From assembly GCA_000949895.1 (NCBI GenBank), contig JWIT01000018.1, forward strand, positions 1-64,000: a DNA stretch of 64,000 nucleotides, read 5' to 3'. Shown here piece after piece: positions 36,601 to 45,088 of the stretch. Every line of letters begins with the position of its first letter. Position 1 is the stretch's first letter. A model generated the notes under the pieces. That model was not told the origin of the DNA. It searched no databases and was given only the letters and a program-made list of their open reading frames with translations. The position numbers were made by a program, and so were the translations under genes. This DNA is from Agrobacterium arsenijevicii. GTDB taxonomy: Bacteria > Pseudomonadota > Alphaproteobacteria > Rhizobiales > Rhizobiaceae.

Positions 36601-37593
36601 ATGCCGACTGTTGCCCCGCTTGATATCGAAGGCCACGTGGTCTCGACCCATTTTCTCGGCGACATTCCCCTGTTTGCCACTGCCGCCGGCACCATCCACC
36701 GGCTGGATGGTGGCGAGAAGGTAACGCAGGCGCATGAGGGGCTGCTGACCTGCATTCGCGATCCCTATAGCGCCACGCTGCTTTCCGGCGGCGAAGACGG
36801 GCGCGTGCTGCGCATCGGCCATGATGGCAGCATCAGCGAGCTGGCAAACGTGCCGCGCAAATGGATCGGCGTCGTTGCCGGCGGGCCGCAGAAGGCAGTC
36901 GCTTATGGCGTCGGCAAGTCCAGCTTCGTGCGACTGTCCGATGGTACGGTGAAGGAATTCAAGGAAGAACGCACGGTGGAGGCGATTGCCTTCGCGCCCA
37001 AGGGCCTACGCATTGCGGTTGCGCGTTATAACGGCGTGACGCTGCATTGGGTGGCGAGTGCGGGTGATCCGGTCGATCTGGAATGGAAGGGCGCGCATAC
37101 CGGCGTCACCTTCTCGCCTGACGGCAAGTTCCTCGTCACCACCATGCAGGAAAATGCCCTGCATGGCTGGAAGATGGAAGCGACCAAGGGCGGCATGGAA
37201 GCCCGCCACATGCGCATGACGGGTTATCCCGCCAAGGTGAAATCCATTTCATGGTCGGTGAAGGGCAAGTGGCTCGCCTCTTCCGGCGCGCCCGCCGCCA
37301 TCGTCTGGCCTTTCGCCGGCAAGGACGGCCCGATGGGCAAGGCGCCCGAAGAACTCGGCAGCCGCGCCAACATCATGGTCACCAACGTCGCCTTCCATCC
37401 GGTGGAAGATGTGCTGGCCATCGGCTTCATCGATGGCATGATCCTCGGCGTGCGCCTTGCAGACGGCAAGGAAGCCCTGCTTCGCCGCCCCGGCAAAGGC
37501 GCCATCACCGGCATGGACTGGAGCGCCACCGGCAAACTGCTCGCCTTCGCCTCGGAAGCGGGTGATTGCGGGATTATCGACATTTCGGCGTAA
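36601..37593 (+). CDS. WD40-repeat protein
   Basis: A 330-residue beta-propeller protein with about six or seven degenerate WD40 blades. Examples are VEAIAFAPKGLRIAVARYNGVTLHW, HTGVTFSPDGKFLVTTMQENALHGW and ITGMDWSATGKLLAFASEAGDCGIID. No signal peptide, so a cytosolic scaffold is likely. It follows the COG0523 GTPase, a pairing that recurs in alphaproteobacteria as far as I recall, which hints at a joint metal-delivery role. No strong Shine-Dalgarno is seen before 36601. Confidence 0.82.
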   Translation: MPTVAPLDIEGHVVSTHFLGDIPLFATAAGTIHRLDGGEKVTQAHEGLLTCIRDPYSATLLSGGEDGRVLRIGHDGSISELANVPRKWIGVVAGGPQKAVAYGVGKSSFVRLSDGTVKEFKEERTVEAIAFAPKGLRIAVARYNGVTLHWVASAGDPVDLEWKGAHTGVTFSPDGKFLVTTMQENALHGWKMEATKGGMEARHMRMTGYPAKVKSISWSVKGKWLASSGAPAAIVWPFAGKDGPMGKAPEELGSRANIMVTNVAFHPVEDVLAIGFIDGMILGVRLADGKEALLRRPGKGAITGMDWSATGKLLAFASEAGDCGIIDISA

Positions 37594-37640
37594 GGGCTGG
37601 AGGGCGCGCACAATGCGCTGGCCGATCTCCCCCACGGCCC

Positions 37641-37667
37641 TCATTCCTGTGCTTGTCACAGGAATGA
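37641..37667. terminator. Strong hairpin between convergent genes
   Basis: TCATTCCTGTG (37641-37651) pairs perfectly with CACAGGAATGA (37657-37667) around a five-base loop. It lies between the WD40 gene and the convergent MFS gene and could end both. No long T-run follows; it may also be a remnant of a palindromic repeat. Confidence 0.5.
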
Positions 37668-37718
37668 AGGCTGGTGGGTGTCCGAACCGGATGCAAAACT
37701 TCGGCGCTTTTACGCCCC

Positions 37719-38900
37719 CTACTCACTCACCTGACGCCGCGTCAGGAACAGCAGCAACAGGGCCGCACCGGCACCAACCGAAGCAAGCCGGATCGAGGTG
37801 CCGAAGCTCGCATATTGCGACACGAACCCCATCAGCGGCACCGCAAACAGCCCGGCAAGGAAGATGGAATTCATATAGAGCGCGGTCGCCCGCGCCGTGC
37901 GGCCACGCGCAAAACCCTGCACGAAGGTCAGGCAGGTGCCGGCGCAAAGCCCGTAATACGCGCCTTCCATAGCCGCACCAACCAGCATGGCCGGAAGGGT
38001 CTGGACCGAGGCGATGATGTTGAAGGCAATGATCGCCATCACCGCCGAGACGCACAGAAGGATACGGGCGCTGACCCGGCGCATGATCCTTGGCGCAAGC
38101 AGGATCAGCAGAACCTCCATGGCGCATTTGACGCTGAGCGACAGGCCCGGCACATAATCCGGCAGGCCTACCTCGCGCACCAGAAACACCGGCAGGGCCG
38201 AGGCGCACAGGGCATGGGCAAATGACATGCAGAAGCTGGCCGCCGCCGCCATGAGCAGCGGCAGGTTGCGCCGCGTATCAGTGTCGCCGTCTGCCCGCCG
38301 CTCCATCGGGCATGTCTGGCCGCGCGGCACGATGGCAAGCGCAAGCCCGCCCCAGATCGCCGCCATCAGCATGGCATTCAGGAACACGGCCTTTGCGCCG
38401 GCAAGATCGAGGATCAGATAGGCGGCAGCCGGAAGCAGCATCCACGCCAACGAGACCATTGTCCGCAGAAAGGCGTTATATGCAGGCGCATCCAGTGCCT
38501 TCACCCGGCCATGATACCGACCGTAACTGAAAATCAGAGTGCTGGCGGCATTGGAAAGCCCCATACCGGTTGCCGTTACCGCCACCAGCAGCGCCAGATG
38601 CCCGAAGGTTGCCGCTGCCGCCGCGACAAAAGCCCCGAGCACGGAGAGCAGCAATAACGGTCGAACGCGAACACCGGCATCGACGCGCTCGCCATAGATG
38701 CGGCTGGCGACAATCGAGGCCACCATCGCCGTCACGCTGTAAAGGCCAAGCGTTGCCGGCGGATGGCCGAGCACCTGGATGATATAAAACCCGATAAACG
38801 GCACAACAGCCGCATTCGTGCCGCCGGCAATGAAGACCAGCACAGCGATCATATAGGCCTGGCGATCAAAAACGCCCGGCGAAGCGTGTTTCTGCAACAT
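37719..38900 (-). CDS. Major facilitator superfamily transporter, possibly a sugar-efflux type
   Basis: A 393-residue membrane protein with about twelve hydrophobic segments and a central hydrophilic loop (VPRGQTCPMERRADGDTDTRRN, near residue 195). The first cytoplasmic loop, GLYSVTAMVASIVASRIYGERVDAG, resembles that of SET-type sugar exporters. That assignment is tentative; a general MFS exporter is the safe call. The start at 38900 (MLQKHASPGVFDRQAYM) precedes the first membrane segment by a normal distance. Confidence 0.75.
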   Translation of the reverse strand: MLQKHASPGVFDRQAYMIAVLVFIAGGTNAAVVPFIGFYIIQVLGHPPATLGLYSVTAMVASIVASRIYGERVDAGVRVRPLLLLSVLGAFVAAAAATFGHLALLVAVTATGMGLSNAASTLIFSYGRYHGRVKALDAPAYNAFLRTMVSLAWMLLPAAAYLILDLAGAKAVFLNAMLMAAIWGGLALAIVPRGQTCPMERRADGDTDTRRNLPLLMAAAASFCMSFAHALCASALPVFLVREVGLPDYVPGLSLSVKCAMEVLLILLAPRIMRRVSARILLCVSAVMAIIAFNIIASVQTLPAMLVGAAMEGAYYGLCAGTCLTFVQGFARGRTARATALYMNSIFLAGLFAVPLMGFVSQYASFGTSIRLASVGAGAALLLLFLTRRQVSE

Positions 38901-39071
38901 GGAGAATCGACTGTAGGCTGGGAGGACGTGAAGCCCACCATCACACCAAAGCGGCCTGTTATTCAAGCCTGCATGGGCAGCCAAGCGTCGTTTCGTTTTC
39001 GAAGGGAACAGCCGCTGTTTTTCATCAGCGCCTCTCCGCCACCACGCAGCGTGAAGCGTCCGCGATTAGAT

Positions 39072-39110
39072 CATCAGCCGTCCGGCGGAGATTTTCCACC
39101 GGGCGGCTGA
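39072..39110. terminator. Imperfect hairpin downstream of the porin gene
   Basis: ATCAGCCGTCCGG and CCGGGCGGCTGAT form a stem with a bulge around a 13-base loop, about 80 bp beyond the stop of the porin gene (minus strand). No T-run. It is the only notable structure in the 290-bp gap 38901-39190. Confidence 0.35.
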
Positions 39111-39190
39111 TAATTGATGTCTGTGATATCCCGTCACCAGCGCCGGGGGCGTTGCAAAGAATCCCCCTTACCGGAAACGGGACAGCCTGC

Positions 39191-39838
39191 TTAGAACTTC
39201 ACGCCAAGACCGACCTTGACGACATGTTCGTTGACATCTCCGGTCGAAGAAATTCGTCCCGTCTGATAGGTCGCCTTGCCGAAATCGTTGTAGCGATACT
39301 CCACCCGGCCAAACAGCTTGTCGGTGAAGGCATAATCGATACCGGCACCAACGGTCCAGCCGTGGAGCACCTTGCTGTCCTTGCCGAACGGCGCTTCAAC
39401 TTCGCTATCCGTCGCGGTGTAGCCGCCCGCGGTATAGATCAGGGCGCGGTCGATGGCGTAACCGGCGCGCAGACGCGCGGAGCCATTCAAGCCGGAAGAA
39501 ACCTTGCTCGTGACGATGGTCTTGTCGCCCCAGGCATAACCAATGTCTCCTTCGACGCCGAGAATGATGGACGGCGCCACCTCGAAATTATAACCGGCAA
39601 AACCCGAGAAACGGGCACCATCGAATTCATGCTTCGTGGTGACGCCAAAAGTGGTCGCCTTAACCCGATTCCAGCCATAACCGGCTGCGCCACCGGCGTA
39701 AAATCCATCCCAGGAGAAGGCCGGCGCGGCGTCAGTGGCGACCGGCGCTGCCGGAACGTAGCTGACGGCGTCGGCAGCAACGGCCGCACCGGAAAGCACA
39801 CCGAGAATGACGAGCGCCAGAAATGATTGTTTCAACAT
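39191..39838 (-). CDS. Omp25/Omp31-type outer-membrane beta-barrel protein
   Basis: A 215-residue protein with a signal peptide (residues 1-22, MLKQSFLALVILGVLSGAAVAA) and the family start SWDGFYAGGAAGYGWNRVK. Alternating beta-strands follow, ending EHVVKVGLGVKF with the terminal Phe needed for outer-membrane assembly. The family forms small eight-stranded barrels, best known in Brucella and other Rhizobiales. AAGGAG precedes the start. The upstream 39839-40170 region is AT-rich and probably carries its promoter. Confidence 0.9.
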   Translation of the reverse strand: MLKQSFLALVILGVLSGAAVAADAVSYVPAAPVATDAAPAFSWDGFYAGGAAGYGWNRVKATTFGVTTKHEFDGARFSGFAGYNFEVAPSIILGVEGDIGYAWGDKTIVTSKVSSGLNGSARLRAGYAIDRALIYTAGGYTATDSEVEAPFGKDSKVLHGWTVGAGIDYAFTDKLFGRVEYRYNDFGKATYQTGRISSTGDVNEHVVKVGLGVKF

Positions 39839-40173
39839 GTAATAACTCCTTCAAAATTTTCTTACCCGCCACAATGCGGGACGAAATATTACGTGGTCGA
39901 AAAACAAAATCGCCAAGCATACGCACCCAGTGATTGAAACATTCAAAAGTTAAAAGCAAGTGTCGAAATGCCACAGCCACGCAAATACATTCAAATATAA
40001 CTCATAGTATTAATTCTATATTTCGACATATACGAGAAAATTAAATTAGAAAAACTAGATTAATCGAAAATATTAACTGGCCCACATCCTCTCGCATTGT
40101 GCATTTTCATACTTTAGATACAATCTATAGTAGCACAAACTGATAGAGGCCGTTCAAACTGGAAAAGACGAAC

Positions 40174-40200
40174 AAAAAAGGGGGCCGTGAGGCCCCCTTT
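40174..40200 (-). terminator. Intrinsic terminator, minus strand
   Basis: A 7-bp G/C stem (GGGGGCC / GGCCCCC) extended by A-T pairs, with a four-base loop and six T on the minus strand. The clearest rho-independent terminator in this region. It ends the candidate small RNA and any read-through from the small secreted-protein gene. Confidence 0.8.
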
Positions 40201-40275
40201 CAGTCGCGCGATGCGCCGTTTGTTGTTGCCGGGAGCACCGTGTGTCATGCACACGGTTGCTGGAGGACTGCTCCC
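40174..40275 (-). ncRNA. Candidate small RNA of about 100 nt with intrinsic terminator
   Basis: On the minus strand a possible -10 (ATATAA, 40284-40279) is followed by GGGAGCAG at 40275. The RNA would fold into an outer GGGAGCA/TGCTCCC stem, with an internal CCGTGTG-type hairpin and an unpaired GTCCTCCAGC stretch able to meet a Shine-Dalgarno. A linker GGCAACAACAAACGG follows, then a terminator of AAAGGGGGCC-TCAC-GGCCCCC plus six T at 40200-40174. It could instead be the processed 3' end of the gene at 40337. I cannot assign it to a named rhizobial sRNA family. Confidence 0.55.
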
Positions 40276-40336
40276 TGCTTATATCCTACGCGCATCGTTT
40301 CCGTCGAAAATCCCTGTCGATTTCCGATCCGGACGA

Positions 40337-40624
40337 TTAGTGGCGGCGCTTCTTGCCGCCGTCGTTCTTGTTGTCGATGACATCGACGGAGGTCTTGTTG
40401 CCGTTCAGAAGGCCGTTCAAGATGCCGGTCTTGTTGCCGTTCAGAATCCCGTTATTGGACAGGATACCGCTGACACCCAGATCGATGCTCGGCGACACGA
40501 CGACGAGTGCGCCGCCCTTGTTGCTGTTTCCGGACAGGATGCCGCCCAGAAGACCGCCAGCATTGGCCTGACCAACGGAAGCGACAGTAAGAACAGCGGC
40601 TATGCAAGCAAACTTAGCAATCAT
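40337..40624 (-). CDS. Small secreted Gly/Asn-rich protein
   Basis: A 95-residue protein with a clear Sec signal peptide (MIAKFACIAAVLTVASVGQANA, cut after residue 22). The mature part has low-complexity repeats, LLGGILSGNSN, ILSNNGILNGNKTGILNG and LLNGNKTS, and a basic end, NDGGKKRRH. No known domain. The LNGNKT pattern suggests beta-turn repeats, perhaps an exposed or matrix protein. A run of AGGAGAGAG precedes the start at 40624. The candidate small RNA lies 62 bp past its stop. Confidence 0.7.
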   Translation of the reverse strand: MIAKFACIAAVLTVASVGQANAGGLLGGILSGNSNKGGALVVVSPSIDLGVSGILSNNGILNGNKTGILNGLLNGNKTSVDVIDNKNDGGKKRRH

Positions 40625-40895
40625 TTCTCTCTCCTCTTATGTTTGATCACGCCCTCTGGCGTAGTCGAACTGTATATTTAGAGGATTCTAATTCAAGCAA
40701 AGCCTAATATTACAATAAACAATTAACGCTAATACTGGTGATTTTAATAAAATTTTACGTAATTGACACAAGCCCCTTTCCACGGAAACTTCGCGAAATG
40801 CGCCATGACTTCCCATAGCCACAGTAAAGTGCGCCATGAAACTTTATTAACCATCCAACTATAAGATATTGCTTAATTAGCAACCGGAGATGCGA

Positions 40896-42074
40896 ATGCG
40901 ACTGGGGGGATACATCGCGCTTGTTCTTGGGCTTGCCTGCGCCTCTTCTGCGCGGGCGGCGGAAAGCGCCGATGAACACAATATCACCTACAAGACCGGC
41001 ATTGGCTACGACACCAATTATTTCGGCGATACCAACCGCCTGAAGGCGATTTCGCTGCGCGCCGGCCTCGGGCTTAACGGAAAGTTCGTACTTGATGGCA
41101 CGGAACTGCGTTATTCGCTCGACCACGAGGAGGTTCGCCTCCCCCGTTACCGTTTCGCCAATGAACACAACACCATTGCCAGTCTGGGGCTGACCACCCG
41201 CCTGTCGGAACGGCTGGAATGGGCCGTGGAACTGCGTGGCACACGCAGCGATGCCGGCGATATCTTCCTGCATCTGCCGGAAGAAGACATCGGCTACCGG
41301 CGGCTGGACCACAAGCTGGAGGCATCGACCCAGCTCGGCATCCTCGCTCTTGGTGGCAAGAACACGCTGACGGCGAGCTATGCCAGCCTGATGAAAGGCA
41401 AGGCGCGTTTCCGCCCGGCCTATTTCGTGCCCACCCGGCTGGAGGCCAATGAAGCGCTTTTATCGCTGAAGGCCGAACATGCGCGGCCGCTGGCCGGCGG
41501 CGAGGCCGGGCTGACAATCGCCTATGACCGTATCGTCGTGCCGGAAAGCCAGCAGGTGAAATATGAGCGTTTCCCCGCCAGTACGTTGCGCGGCTCAATT
41601 GCCTACGGCTACAAGTTCTCCGAACGTTTCGCGGTTCTGGCCGAGGCGGGCCTGACGACCATTTCCGGCGACGAGATCAGCGACAAGGTGAAGCGCACCC
41701 GACCCTATCTCAGGGCAGAGGCCGAGGTGAAGGCCACCGACCGCATCGCCTTCGGCGCGGGCTTCTCGCAGGATTACGCGCTTTTCGACCCTGACGACCC
41801 GATTGCCGAGTTCCACCGTCGCTGGCAGTTCGTGGTGAAAAGCAAGCTCACCGAAAAGGTCGGGCTGGACCTTGCGCTGCAGCGTGTCCACAAGGACTGG
41901 ATCTATTACAATTACGATACCAGCGAGCGCAGGCTGGTGGCCACCCTGTCCTTCGATACCGGCAAGAACAGCAAGCTGGAGGTGGAATTCAACCGCCTTT
42001 TGCATGGCGAGCGCGACGCCGACCTCGCCTATAGCGGCTCCAGCGTCACCTCGCGTTTCACCGGCACCTTCTGA
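40896..42074 (+). CDS. Predicted outer-membrane beta-barrel protein, function unknown
   Basis: A 392-residue protein with a signal peptide (residues 1-22, MRLGGYIALVLGLACASSARAA). Alternating strands fill the rest, with tyrosine-rich ends such as NITYKTGIGYDTNYFGDTNR and LAYSGSSVTSRFTGTF with terminal Phe. The strand count by eye is about 16-18. No named domain seen. The start at 40896 is preferred because CCGGAGA would overlap the ATG at 40890. It stands upstream of the DUF1007-NicO pair with a 101-bp gap; a link to metal export is not shown. Confidence 0.72.
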   Translation: MRLGGYIALVLGLACASSARAAESADEHNITYKTGIGYDTNYFGDTNRLKAISLRAGLGLNGKFVLDGTELRYSLDHEEVRLPRYRFANEHNTIASLGLTTRLSERLEWAVELRGTRSDAGDIFLHLPEEDIGYRRLDHKLEASTQLGILALGGKNTLTASYASLMKGKARFRPAYFVPTRLEANEALLSLKAEHARPLAGGEAGLTIAYDRIVVPESQQVKYERFPASTLRGSIAYGYKFSERFAVLAEAGLTTISGDEISDKVKRTRPYLRAEAEVKATDRIAFGAGFSQDYALFDPDDPIAEFHRRWQFVVKSKLTEKVGLDLALQRVHKDWIYYNYDTSERRLVATLSFDTGKNSKLEVEFNRLLHGERDADLAYSGSSVTSRFTGTF

Positions 42075-42175
42075 AACACGCAGCGCCATTACGAAAGCGG
42101 GCATCAGGTCGAAATTCGGTCCCAATTTCTGCTAGGATCGGGCCTTCGAGATTCGAAGGCAGGACAGACCGGATA

Positions 42176-42817
42176 ATGAACAGACGACTTTTGCTCCTTG
42201 CGGCTGGCCTGACCTCCATTCCCGTTGCCGCTGCGGCACATCCGCATATCTTCGCCGAAGCACGCATGGAAATCGTCGAGGGGCCGAACGGCACCATCCA
42301 GGAAGTGCGCAACATCTGGCGGTTCGACGAGATGTTCTCGGCAAGTGTGGTGATGGATTACGACAAGAATGGCGATCTGAAGCTCGACAAGACCGAGCTG
42401 GCCGAAATCGGCAATACGGTGCGGGATTCGCTGGCCGAATATTCCTATTACACCTTCATCACCGCCAACGGAAAACAGGTGGATTTCGCAAAGCCGGACA
42501 CCATTCATGTGGACTACAAGGACAAGCAGATCCTGATGTTCTTTTCCGTCAAGCCAACCACGCCGCTTTCCATCAAGGGCAAATTGAGCTTCGGCGCGTG
42601 GGATCCAACCATGTATACGGCGATCGATTTTGCAAAGGACGGCGATCTGGCAACCGTCGGCAAGGATCTCGCCGTCTGCAAGCACCATGTGGTGCGCCCG
42701 GACCCGGATGAGGTGATCTCGCAAAACCAGAGTTCGCTGACCGACGCCTTCTTCAACGACCCGACCGGCACCGACATGACCAAGCTCTTCGCCACCCGGC
42801 TGGAGGTGACATGCTGA
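42176..42817 (+). CDS. DUF1007 periplasmic protein paired with a NicO exporter
   Basis: A 213-residue exported protein with a signal peptide (residues 1-21, MNRRLLLLAAGLTSIPVAAAA). His residues directly follow the predicted cleavage site (HPHIFAEARMEI), a feature of the family and a likely metal ligand. Residues 61-74 (DYDKNGDLKLDKTE) have the DxDxNGD spacing of an EF-hand-like loop. DUF1007 proteins are found beside NicO/RcnA-type nickel-cobalt exporters and may hand metal to them; that mechanism is inferred. The stop overlaps the next start by 7 bp. Confidence 0.83.
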   Translation: MNRRLLLLAAGLTSIPVAAAAHPHIFAEARMEIVEGPNGTIQEVRNIWRFDEMFSASVVMDYDKNGDLKLDKTELAEIGNTVRDSLAEYSYYTFITANGKQVDFAKPDTIHVDYKDKQILMFFSVKPTTPLSIKGKLSFGAWDPTMYTAIDFAKDGDLATVGKDLAVCKHHVVRPDPDEVISQNQSSLTDAFFNDPTGTDMTKLFATRLEVTC

Positions 42818-43872
42818 ACCGCTCCGGCCGACTGGCCGAACATCTGACCATCGCCGCACTCTGCCTGCTGACCGTGGCGGGCGCTGCCCACGCGCAATCG
42901 CCGCTCGGCATCGGTTCGGCCGAGCCGTCCTTCGTCATTGGCGGGCCGTTCGCGCCGCTGATGCAATGGATCAACGTGCACCAGCAGATGTTCTACCGGG
43001 CGCTGACCGGCGCCCTGAAAGCCATGCGCGAGGACAACTGGGCGATGGCATCGCTGGTTGGCCTGTCCTTTGCTTATGGCGTATTCCACGCCGCCGGCCC
43101 CGGCCATGGCAAGGCGGTCATCTCCTCCTACATGATCGCCAATGAAACGCAGCTGAAACGCGGCATTCTCATTTCCTTCATCTCCGCGCTCATTCAGGGC
43201 GCAATGGCCATCGGCCTCGTTGCCGCGGCCTGGCTCGTGCTGCGCGGCACCTCCATCACCATGACGAAGGCCACGCAGGCGATGGAGATTGCCAGTTTCG
43301 CCATGGTGGCGCTGTTCGGTGCATGGCTTCTGCTGCGCAAGCTCTGGTCGTTGCGCATTCGGCGCGTGCCGGTTGCCGTCTTCGCAACGGCAGGAGAAGC
43401 CACAACCGTCAGAACCACCGGCATGGGTACCGGCCTCAGGTTTCAGGGCAAACCGGTTTTTACCGACCACGACCATAACGGAACGGGCGACCTTTGCGTC
43501 TCCTGCGGAAAATCGCATGCGCCGGATCCGATGCTGCTGAGGGCCAAGAATTTCAGCCTGCACGAAGCATGGTCGGCCATCATCGCGGTTGGCCTCCGGC
43601 CCTGCTCCGGCGCCATCATCGTCATGAGCTTTGCGCTTCTGAACGGAATTTTTCTCGGCGGTGTGCTCTCGGTGCTTGCCATGTCGCTCGGCACCGCCAT
43701 CACCGTATCGCTGCTTGCCATCATGGCTGTCTCAGCCAAGGGGCTTGCCGTGCGTTTCGCCGGCCCCGGCAGCCGGAAGGCAGCGGGCATCAGCCACGCG
43801 ATCGAGATCGCCGGTGCACTGTTCGTGCTGCTGATGGGCCTGATGCTGCTTGGCGCGTCGCTTCAGTTCTAA
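42811..43872 (+). CDS. NicO-family nickel/cobalt exporter (RcnA-like)
   Basis: A 353-residue inner-membrane protein. Its N-terminal region may be a cleaved or uncleaved signal segment (LTIAALCLLTVAGAAHAQS). It has the family signature SFAYGVFHAAGPGHGKAVISSY near residue 90 and GLRPCSGAIIVMSFALLNGIF near 262. Between them is a soluble loop with HDHNGTGDLCVSCGKSHAPD (about 217-236), a possible metal sensor. Its stop overlaps that of the convergent small gene by 4 bp. Confidence 0.86.
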   Translation: MLNRSGRLAEHLTIAALCLLTVAGAAHAQSPLGIGSAEPSFVIGGPFAPLMQWINVHQQMFYRALTGALKAMREDNWAMASLVGLSFAYGVFHAAGPGHGKAVISSYMIANETQLKRGILISFISALIQGAMAIGLVAAAWLVLRGTSITMTKATQAMEIASFAMVALFGAWLLLRKLWSLRIRRVPVAVFATAGEATTVRTTGMGTGLRFQGKPVFTDHDHNGTGDLCVSCGKSHAPDPMLLRAKNFSLHEAWSAIIAVGLRPCSGAIIVMSFALLNGIFLGGVLSVLAMSLGTAITVSLLAIMAVSAKGLAVRFAGPGSRKAAGISHAIEIAGALFVLLMGLMLLGASLQF

Positions 43873-44114
43873 CCGTCGCGGCGGCGCTGATAACGGGCGC
43901 GCAGCCAGAACAGCAGGAAAAAGCACAACACCACGACAGAGCCGAAGGCCGCCGCAAGCCAGGGCGAATAATTCCCCAGCCACAGCATGATTTTCGGCAT
44001 GATGTAAAACACCAGACCGAAGCCGATGATGATGGCGACGGCGGCGATGGCCGGCGACATATCCCTCTTCCCGCGCGTCGGCTTTTCAGGTGCTGGCTTT
44101 TCAGGCGCGGGCAT
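43869..44114 (-). CDS. Small two-helix membrane protein
   Basis: An 81-residue protein with a Pro/Glu/Lys-rich N-terminus (MPAPEKPAPEKPTRGKRD) and two membrane segments (PAIAAVAIIIGFGLVFYIM and AAAFGSVVVLCFFLLFWL), ending basic (RARYQRRRDG). The start overlaps the 3' end of the acetyltransferase gene by 14 bp in another frame, which implies coupling. An internal ATG before the first helix is an alternative start. No known function. Confidence 0.55.
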   Translation of the reverse strand: MPAPEKPAPEKPTRGKRDMSPAIAAVAIIIGFGLVFYIMPKIMLWLGNYSPWLAAAFGSVVVLCFFLLFWLRARYQRRRDG

Positions 44115-44793
44115 AGGCAAGCTCCGCGCGGATATCCTCAAGCTTGCGCTTCTGCGCGCCATCGGCGCCGAAATTTTCCGGCGACAGCCAGATTTCGAAC
44201 GCCTTGCCGATCACCGGCCATTCGCCGTCAATCATCGAGAACCACGCCGTATCGCGGTTCTGGCCCTTCGAGATCATGTGCTGGCGGAAGACGCCCTCGA
44301 AGGTGAAACCATAACGTTTCGCCGTGATCTTGGAGGGCTCGTTTTCATTGTGGCATTTCCACTCGTAGCGGCGGTAACCCAGATCCTCGAAAACATGTTT
44401 CGCCATCAGGTAATGCGCTTCGGTCGAAAGCGGCGAGCGCTTCATCTTGGCGCCATGGGCAACGGAACCGACCTCGACCACACCGTTGGCGGGATCAGGC
44501 CGCATGTAGCTCGCCATGCCGACAATATCGCCGGTGGCGTTTTCCACGAAGACCAGCGTCACCCAGTTGAGTTTCTGGCCCGCGCCGACCAGCCAGTCGC
44601 CAAAGGCGTCTGCATCGGCAAAGCTGCTTTGCGGGAAATATTTGAGAAGCGCATTCGTCCCCTCGCCGCCAAGGGCGGTCCAGAGCCTTGCAAGATGCCT
44701 GCCGCGATCAAACGGCTCCGCCGTAACGTAACGGCCCTTCAGCGTCACCGGCTGCGGCGCCGGACATCCCCTAAAATTACTCAGATCGCGCAT
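44101..44793 (-). CDS. GNAT-family N-acetyltransferase (RimJ/RimL-like)
   Basis: A 230-residue acetyltransferase. The fold starts VTLKGRYVTAEPFDRGRHLARLW, with the central strand NWVTLVFVENATGDIVGMASYM and the family block EVGSVAHGAKMKRSPLSTEAHYLMAKHVFEDLGYRRYEWKCHNENEPSKITAKRYGFTFEGVFRQHM. These resemble the RimJ/RimL group and yeast-type YKL069 homologues. The target, a protein or small amine, is unknown. The start at 44793 is chosen for GGGGAA five bases before it. Confidence 0.85.
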   Translation of the reverse strand: MRDLSNFRGCPAPQPVTLKGRYVTAEPFDRGRHLARLWTALGGEGTNALLKYFPQSSFADADAFGDWLVGAGQKLNWVTLVFVENATGDIVGMASYMRPDPANGVVEVGSVAHGAKMKRSPLSTEAHYLMAKHVFEDLGYRRYEWKCHNENEPSKITAKRYGFTFEGVFRQHMISKGQNRDTAWFSMIDGEWPVIGKAFEIWLSPENFGADGAQKRKLEDIRAELAYARA

Positions 44794-44912
44794 TCTCTTC
44801 CCCATTGTCTGGGAGAAGGATTAGGCCATGCCGGACGGGATGACAACCGGGAAGTGGGGTGGAGTGCGGCGGCGGTCGTGGGTGGGGTTTACCGCGTTGG
44901 TGGGTGTGGCTT

Positions 44913-45068
44913 ACCCCCCTCTGCCCTGCCGGGCATCTCCCCCTCAAGGGGGGAGATCGGCAAGACGCTCTTCCGCCACTTCATTCTCGAACGTTGAGAT
45001 GGGCTAAACCTCGCCTCGGGTCGATCTCCCCCCTTGAGGGGGAGATGCCCGGCAGGGCAGAGGGGGGT
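44913..45068. repeat. Intergenic palindromic repeat, family C copy 1
   Basis: A 156-bp element with long inverted arms, starting ACCCCCCTCTGCCCTGCCGG and ending CCGGCAGGGCAGAGGGGGGT, plus inner arms CTCCCCCTCAAGGGGG. A second copy is at 60410-60564. It is 20 bp past the stop of the DUF533 gene. Confidence 0.85.
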
Positions 45069-45088
45069 GAACCCCGAACTCCATCGCC

